From positions 1 through 64,000 of the forward strand of contig NZ_JAOCAH010000013.1 in the NCBI RefSeq assembly GCF_029839275.1: a DNA stretch of 64,000 bases, given 5' to 3'. Of this stretch, positions 59,927-64,000 are shown in pieces. Position 1 is the first letter of the stretch, and each line of letters begins with the position of its first letter. Source of the stretch: Pseudomonas sp. GD03944. Lineage in GTDB: Bacteria; Pseudomonadota; Gammaproteobacteria; Pseudomonadales; Pseudomonadaceae. The position numbers and the translations under genes were made by a program. Below the pieces are notes generated by a model. It worked only from the letters and a program-made list of their open reading frames with translations, ran no database searches and was not told the origin of the DNA.

Positions 59927-61651
59927 TCATAGCAGCAACCGTGGCGTGTCCGCCTGCACGTCGAGCAGGCGGATATCCACGAACCCCAGCTGCAGGCCGA
60001 GCAGTTGCAGCAGCGGGTCCAGGATCAGGGTGCCCAGTGAGCCCACCAGCCCGCCGATGATGCCCACCAGGGCGCTGAGGGTGGTGCAGATCGGCAGCAG
60101 CCCACACAACCCGCCGCCCAACAGGCGGATATCCAGTTTGATGCTCTGCCCCAGGCTGGTCAGCGCATTGCCCAGCCCCGCGCCAACGCCGGTGTTCTGG
60201 CGCACCGCCACGGTGGGCAGATCGGCATCGGAAATGTCGAGGAACGACGCCCTCTGCTGCTGGGCACTGACCACCTGGCTCTGCGCCGACACCGCCACGG
60301 TCACCACGCCTGCCAGCACCTTCACCGTGATGGGGTTGATGGTCGGGTTGCTGGCGCCCATGTTGCTGAAGGTCCCCAGCGACAACGAGGCGATGCCCGG
60401 CTGCGTGACAATGTGCACATCGCGCTCGGCCGACAGCAGCGAGCCGCAGTCGATACTTTCCAGCGCCGCCCAGCCCTGGGCCACGTCCAGCGCCAGGCCA
60501 AGGTCGATTTCCACCAGCCCCAGGGCATTCAGCTTGGTCAGGATCTGCACCCGCAGCTGGGCCGTGCGCACCTGAGTGCGCCAGTTGCCCTGAGGGTCTC
60601 GCCCGGGCAGGCCGATGGCGATCTGCGGCGCCTCGACGACGTACAGCCGCACACTCAGGCTGCCCAGGCCCAGCAGGCTGAGCAGGCCGGTGCCATCGAG
60701 CGAAACGTTCACCGCCTGCTGGCGGTTGGAGAGAAACGCCAGGGACGTGATCAGGTCCATCACGCTCAGGTCGGTGCGCAGCGCCTCGCGGTTCATCGCG
60801 GCCGGGCTCTGCACCTTGAGAATGTCGCCAAGCTTCACCGTGGCCGGACCAACACCCGTGCTCAGCAGCGGGTTCAGGCGACTGCGCACGGCGGCACTCA
60901 GGGTGCCGCGCCCATCCAGGGCGCCCACGGTGGCGGCGATCACCTGGCCGGCGGTGACGCTGGTCTGCAGCAGTTCATCCACCGTACCGGCCGCCAGGTT
61001 GACCCCGGCCAGGCGCAGGCGGTCGCTCACTTCCAGCAGGTTGACCATGGCCCCGGCCAGGGCCTTGTAGCTGGCCGCATCCAGGTTCAGGGTGGTGCCG
61101 AGCATGCGCCCGAGCAGGGCGTTGAGCACCACCGACTGGTTGCTGTCCAGCGCCAGCAAGCCGCTGCCCAGGGAAAAACTCGCCAGCGGCGAGCGCTGGG
61201 CCACCGCCTGGGCACGCAGGGTGACCTGCTCACCGAACAGGCCACCCAGCACCAGGCTGGCCGGTACGGTTCGCGCCACCTGCACCCGCACCGCCTGGGG
61301 CTGGGCCGGGTCGGCGTTGAACACCCGCCGCGTGCCATCAGCCGAGCGCTGCACCACCCCCAGCTGGACCTGGCTGCCACCGGAATCCAGCGGCCCGGTG
61401 AAGCCGTTGCGCTGTGCACCGGCACGGGCATGCTGCAGCGCCTGGGCGTGACTGCCGTTGCCGCACATGGCGCCGTAGCTGGACGCTTCCAGCGCCGACA
61501 GGTCCGCCACGCGCTGCAGGCGGCGCTGCTCCATGTGCAGGCGCCCGGCATCGGCCACCAGCACCAGGAACATCACCAGCAGGCCGAGCACCATGACGCT
61601 CATCACCCCGATGGCGCCGCGCTGCCTGCGGGGCAGGTAATAGCCGTCCAT
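59927..61651 (-). CDS. tadG: TadG-like pilus assembly protein
   Basis: A 574-residue protein with an N-terminal TadE/G membrane segment (RGAIGVMSVMVLGLLVMFLV, residues 11-30) and the QRRLQRVADLSALEASSY stretch, followed by a large periplasmic part of beta-rich repeats. This DUF2134/TadG type corresponds to PA4297. Its role is in anchoring or assembly of Flp pili at the envelope. It follows the DUF3613 gene by 23 bases. Confidence 0.88.
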   Translation of the reverse strand: MDGYYLPRRQRGAIGVMSVMVLGLLVMFLVLVADAGRLHMEQRRLQRVADLSALEASSYGAMCGNGSHAQALQHARAGAQRNGFTGPLDSGGSQVQLGVVQRSADGTRRVFNADPAQPQAVRVQVARTVPASLVLGGLFGEQVTLRAQAVAQRSPLASFSLGSGLLALDSNQSVVLNALLGRMLGTTLNLDAASYKALAGAMVNLLEVSDRLRLAGVNLAAGTVDELLQTSVTAGQVIAATVGALDGRGTLSAAVRSRLNPLLSTGVGPATVKLGDILKVQSPAAMNREALRTDLSVMDLITSLAFLSNRQQAVNVSLDGTGLLSLLGLGSLSVRLYVVEAPQIAIGLPGRDPQGNWRTQVRTAQLRVQILTKLNALGLVEIDLGLALDVAQGWAALESIDCGSLLSAERDVHIVTQPGIASLSLGTFSNMGASNPTINPITVKVLAGVVTVAVSAQSQVVSAQQQRASFLDISDADLPTVAVRQNTGVGAGLGNALTSLGQSIKLDIRLLGGGLCGLLPICTTLSALVGIIGGLVGSLGTLILDPLLQLLGLQLGFVDIRLLDVQADTPRLLL

Positions 61652-61674
61652 TCGCCAACTCCTTGCCGCCTTCC

Positions 61675-61932
61675 TCAGCGGCCGCCTATCTCACCGCCCT
61701 GGCTGCCGAAGAAATCCGGGATCGGGTGGTTGAAGCTTTCCAGCCAGCGCTTGTAGGCCAACTCCCGCTCGGCGGGCGTGGCCTCCTGGGATTCGGGGCT
61801 GGCCTGTTGTCCTTCGCGCTGCACCTGCAACCAGCGCTCGGTGGTGGCGCCCCGCTCGTCCACCGGCACCTCCTCGGTGGCGTGGGCGACCAGGGGCAGC
61901 AGCAGGGCCAGCACACAGCACAGGTATTTCAT
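61675..61932 (-). CDS. DUF3613 protein of the tad locus
   Basis: An 85-residue protein with a signal peptide (MKYLCCVLALLLPLVAHA, cleaved near 18) and a short acidic mature part ending IPDFFGSQGGEIGGR. ELAYKRWLESFNHPIPD is the DUF3613 signature. It occupies the PA4298 place between tadD and tadG. Function unknown; probably periplasmic and connected with the pilus. Confidence 0.88.
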   Translation of the reverse strand: MKYLCCVLALLLPLVAHATEEVPVDERGATTERWLQVQREGQQASPESQEATPAERELAYKRWLESFNHPIPDFFGSQGGEIGGR

Positions 61933-61935
61933 GGC

Positions 61936-62646
61936 TCAACTCCCCTGTTCGTCGGTGGGTGCCGGGGCGGCCGGCCGGGCCGCCGCCATGCCGCGCAGGT
62001 CCCGGGCGCGAGCCTCGGCGCGGCGCACCTGGTCGGCGCTGAAGCCCTGGCGCGACACCAGGTCGGCGGCCTGGTCCCACTGGTCGTTGTAGAACAGCAG
62101 GGTCAGCAGGTTGAGGGCCGACAGGCTGCTGTCCTGGTCCAGCTCCAGGGCTGTGAGAAATTCGAAGCGCGCGTCGTCGGCACGGCCCTGGCGCAGGTAG
62201 ACCACGCCCAGGTCGTTGCGCATCCGGGCGTCGGTGGGCTCCATGCGTGCCGCCCGCTCCAGGCGCTCCAGGGCCTCGGCCTCGGCGCCACGGGCCAGGG
62301 CCAGTTGCCCCAGGCCATGCTCGCCGGCTGCCGCCAGGCAGGTGCCGATCAGACTCTGGTATTCGGCGCGGGCTTCCTCGCGACCCAGGCTGCGCAGCAC
62401 CCGGGCCTTGCGCAGGCGCACCTGGGGCGAGTCGGAAGACAGTTTCTGCAAGTGCGCCAGGGCCGCGTGCAGGCGCCCGTCGCTGGCCATTTCCTGGGCC
62501 AGGCTCAGGGCCAGGTCCTGCTCCTGGCTCGCCTCGGCCTGACAGCTCACCGCCGACTGGTTGCGCGTGAACCAGTCCGGCGCCCCGGACTGCCCGGCAC
62601 AACCGGCCAGCACGAAGCCTGCCACCACCACCGCCAGTGCTTTCAT
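61936..62646 (-). CDS. tadD: TadD, TPR lipoprotein
   Basis: A 236-residue lipoprotein with lipobox VLAGC (Cys16). About four TPR repeats run from residue 40 to 205 (e.g. AALAHLQKLSSDSPQVRLRK; ARMRNDLGVVYLRQGRADDA). TadD is the pilotin-like lipoprotein of Flp assembly. The ATG at 62646 overlaps the tadC stop by four bases. Confidence 0.93.
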   Translation of the reverse strand: MKALAVVVAGFVLAGCAGQSGAPDWFTRNQSAVSCQAEASQEQDLALSLAQEMASDGRLHAALAHLQKLSSDSPQVRLRKARVLRSLGREEARAEYQSLIGTCLAAAGEHGLGQLALARGAEAEALERLERAARMEPTDARMRNDLGVVYLRQGRADDARFEFLTALELDQDSSLSALNLLTLLFYNDQWDQAADLVSRQGFSADQVRRAEARARDLRGMAAARPAAPAPTDEQGS

Positions 62647-63539
62647 CCCATTCCCCCCAGGGCCCGGCCGATGGCGCCAAGCCCCGGTCCGGCCAGCACG
62701 ATCAATAACGCGGGAAAGAGGAAGACCATCATCACCACGGCCATCTTTCCCGAGAGTTTCGAAATGTATTCCTGCAGCTGGGTCAGCCGCCGGTCGTCGA
62801 GCAGCTTCTTCAGGGCCAGCAGCGAGTTCATCGCACCGCCGCCCTGGCGAATCAGTTGCTGCAAAATGGCCAGGCAGTCGGTGAGTTCGTCCACGTCCAG
62901 CAGGATGCTCAGCTGGCGCAGCTCCTCGCCCAGCTCCAGGCCGGAATCGACGTGGCGCAGCACGGTGTCGAGTTCCTTGCTCAGCACCGGCATCAGCTCC
63001 CGGCCCTCGGCACTCAGGACGCGCAGGGCCTGCTCCACGGTCAGCCCCGCATCGAACAGGATGCGCAGCAGCGGAATGAAGGTGGACACCTCGGCCTTGA
63101 GGTTGCGCTGGCGCTGCGTCGCCACCCAGGCCAGCGCCCGCTTGGGCAACAGGTAACCGGTGCCGAACGCCAGCAGCGGCATGACCCAGGGATGCCGGGG
63201 CGGCTCGCTGAACATCGATTGCACGGTGAACGCCACCGCCACCAGCACCACCGGCAGCAGCACCTGGCTGGCGAGGAACCACGCCCGCTCGATGGGGCGC
63301 CGCCAGCCCATGCGGTTGAGCAGCGACAGCGTTTCGCTGTCCAGGTGCAGCAGGCGCCGGCTCCAGCCGCTCTCGGCGAAACGCTGCCAGTGCACCTCGC
63401 TCCAGTGTTCCTCGGCCGCCTGCTGGCCGAACAGCCGGCGGGTGACCTGGACCTTGCGCCGCTGCCCGCGCAGCAGCTCGAGCACCAGCAACGCCAGCGC
63501 GCCCAGGACCAGGGCGAAGGCAATCAGCAGCCAGCCCAT
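62643..63539 (-). CDS. tadC: TadC, inner-membrane platform protein
   Basis: A 298-residue protein with an N-terminal helix, then the T2SS-F domain (about 165-290; FIPLLRILFDAGLTVEQALR, LTDCLAILQQLIRQGGGAMN) and two C-terminal helices. With TadB it forms the platform for Flp pilus extrusion, driven by TadA. ATG at 63539; tadB ends two bases upstream. Confidence 0.93.
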   Translation of the reverse strand: MGWLLIAFALVLGALALLVLELLRGQRRKVQVTRRLFGQQAAEEHWSEVHWQRFAESGWSRRLLHLDSETLSLLNRMGWRRPIERAWFLASQVLLPVVLVAVAFTVQSMFSEPPRHPWVMPLLAFGTGYLLPKRALAWVATQRQRNLKAEVSTFIPLLRILFDAGLTVEQALRVLSAEGRELMPVLSKELDTVLRHVDSGLELGEELRQLSILLDVDELTDCLAILQQLIRQGGGAMNSLLALKKLLDDRRLTQLQEYISKLSGKMAVVMMVFLFPALLIVLAGPGLGAIGRALGGMG

Positions 63540-63541
63540 GG

Positions 63542-64000
63542 CTACACGCTCCTCAGCATGCGCCACAGCGCGAGGCAGCCCACGGCCTGCATGGCGAAGG
63601 CGCCGATCAGCATCTTCTGTCCGCCGCTGTCCTGCCACATGCTCATCAGGTAGTCCGGGTTGGTGCCCAGGATGTAGCCCGCCATCAGCAACGGCAGCAG
63701 CGCCAGCACCACGGCGGTCAGGCGCGTCTCACCGGTCATGGCCCGCAGCTGCCGGGCGATCTGCTCGCGCTCGTGGATCACCTTGATCAGGTTGCCGAGC
63801 AGGTCGCTGGCACTGCCGCCGTAGCGGTAGTTGACCCGCACGCCGATGGCCAGGATGCGCAGTTCTTCCTGCTCGTAGAGGTCGGCGGTGTCCTGCAAGG
63901 CGTCCGGCAGGCTGACCCCCAGTTGCACGCTGCGCTGCACCCGCCCCAGGGCGCTGCACAGGGGTTCGGGCGAGGCGCCGATGGCGTTGACCACCGCATC
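63542..64000 (-). CDS. tadB: TadB, inner-membrane platform protein (5' truncated by window)
   Basis: The C-terminal 152 codons of a T2SS-F protein: GRVQRSVQLGVSLPDALQDT, RYGGSASDLLGNLIKVIHER, then two membrane helices and WRMLRSV. TadB pairs with TadC. The reading frame is open to the window edge, so the N-terminal half lies beyond it. Confidence 0.9.
   Translation of the reverse strand, partial: DAVVNAIGASPEPLCSALGRVQRSVQLGVSLPDALQDTADLYEQEELRILAIGVRVNYRYGGSASDLLGNLIKVIHEREQIARQLRAMTGETRLTAVVLALLPLLMAGYILGTNPDYLMSMWQDSGGQKMLIGAFAMQAVGCLALWRMLRSV

Overview
The window is a high-GC gammaproteobacterial chromosome segment that looks like Pseudomonas. The evidence is a trifunctional PutA under its own GTTGCA operators, a TtgABC/MexAB-OprM type efflux operon with a divergent TtgR-like repressor, a bau beta-alanine locus, the pprAB-fppA-tad pilus locus in its Pseudomonas order, and several Pseudomonas-type REP families. 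No rRNA, tRNA, CRISPR array, classical insertion sequence or integrase was seen.

Layout. 0-4.2 kb: an operon of an ABM-domain membrane protein, a Tat-exported amidohydrolase and an MFS exporter carrying an extra ABM-like domain. 4.2-9.4 kb: an alpha/beta hydrolase, a beta-propeller sensor kinase with its LuxR-type regulator, and an AraC regulator. 9.4-14.1 kb: putA with its control region. 14.1-20.7 kb: ttgC, ttgB and ttgA on the minus strand, with ttgR divergent. 20.9-26.1 kb: a Tsx-like porin, a DMT transporter, an LEA14-like lipoprotein, a PhnA/YjdM protein, an arylamine N-acetyltransferase and two exported proteins of unknown role.

26.1-52.2 kb is the accessory-looking part. Almost every intergenic space is filled with palindromic repeats of at least four families. 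Between them lie an orphan PAAR / L,D-transpeptidase-like effector / DUF4952 lipoprotein module; a pair of antibiotic-modifying enzymes (streptomycin 3''-phosphotransferase-like and streptothricin-acetyltransferase-like); a possible Abi-like membrane protein with an RDD protein; carbonic anhydrase plus SulP; a BRO-N protein behind a hairpin-rich leader; a REP-associated tyrosine transposase (RAYT) flanked by its own REPs; bauC-bauA/bauR; an aldo/keto reductase; an NTT-like transporter; a TetR and YigZ pair; ada; and a thiolase/FabG/MaoC fatty-acid set.

52.2-64 kb: a MazG-like and cmoM pair, two DUF4136 lipoproteins, a GNAT, and then the Flp pilus locus: pprA, tadE, fppA, pprB, tadG, a DUF3613 protein, tadD, tadC and a truncated tadB. 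The rest of tad (tadA, tadZ, rcpAC, flp) would be expected beyond the right edge.

The observations I rate highest are the orphan T6SS-like effector and immunity module, the four-hairpin composite repeat and its 306-bp tandem duplication, the RAYT with cognate REPs, the linked antibiotic-modifying pair, and the structured leader of the BRO-N gene. Very long open frames antisense to putA, ttgB, the sensor kinase and pprA were judged to be GC-skew shadows.
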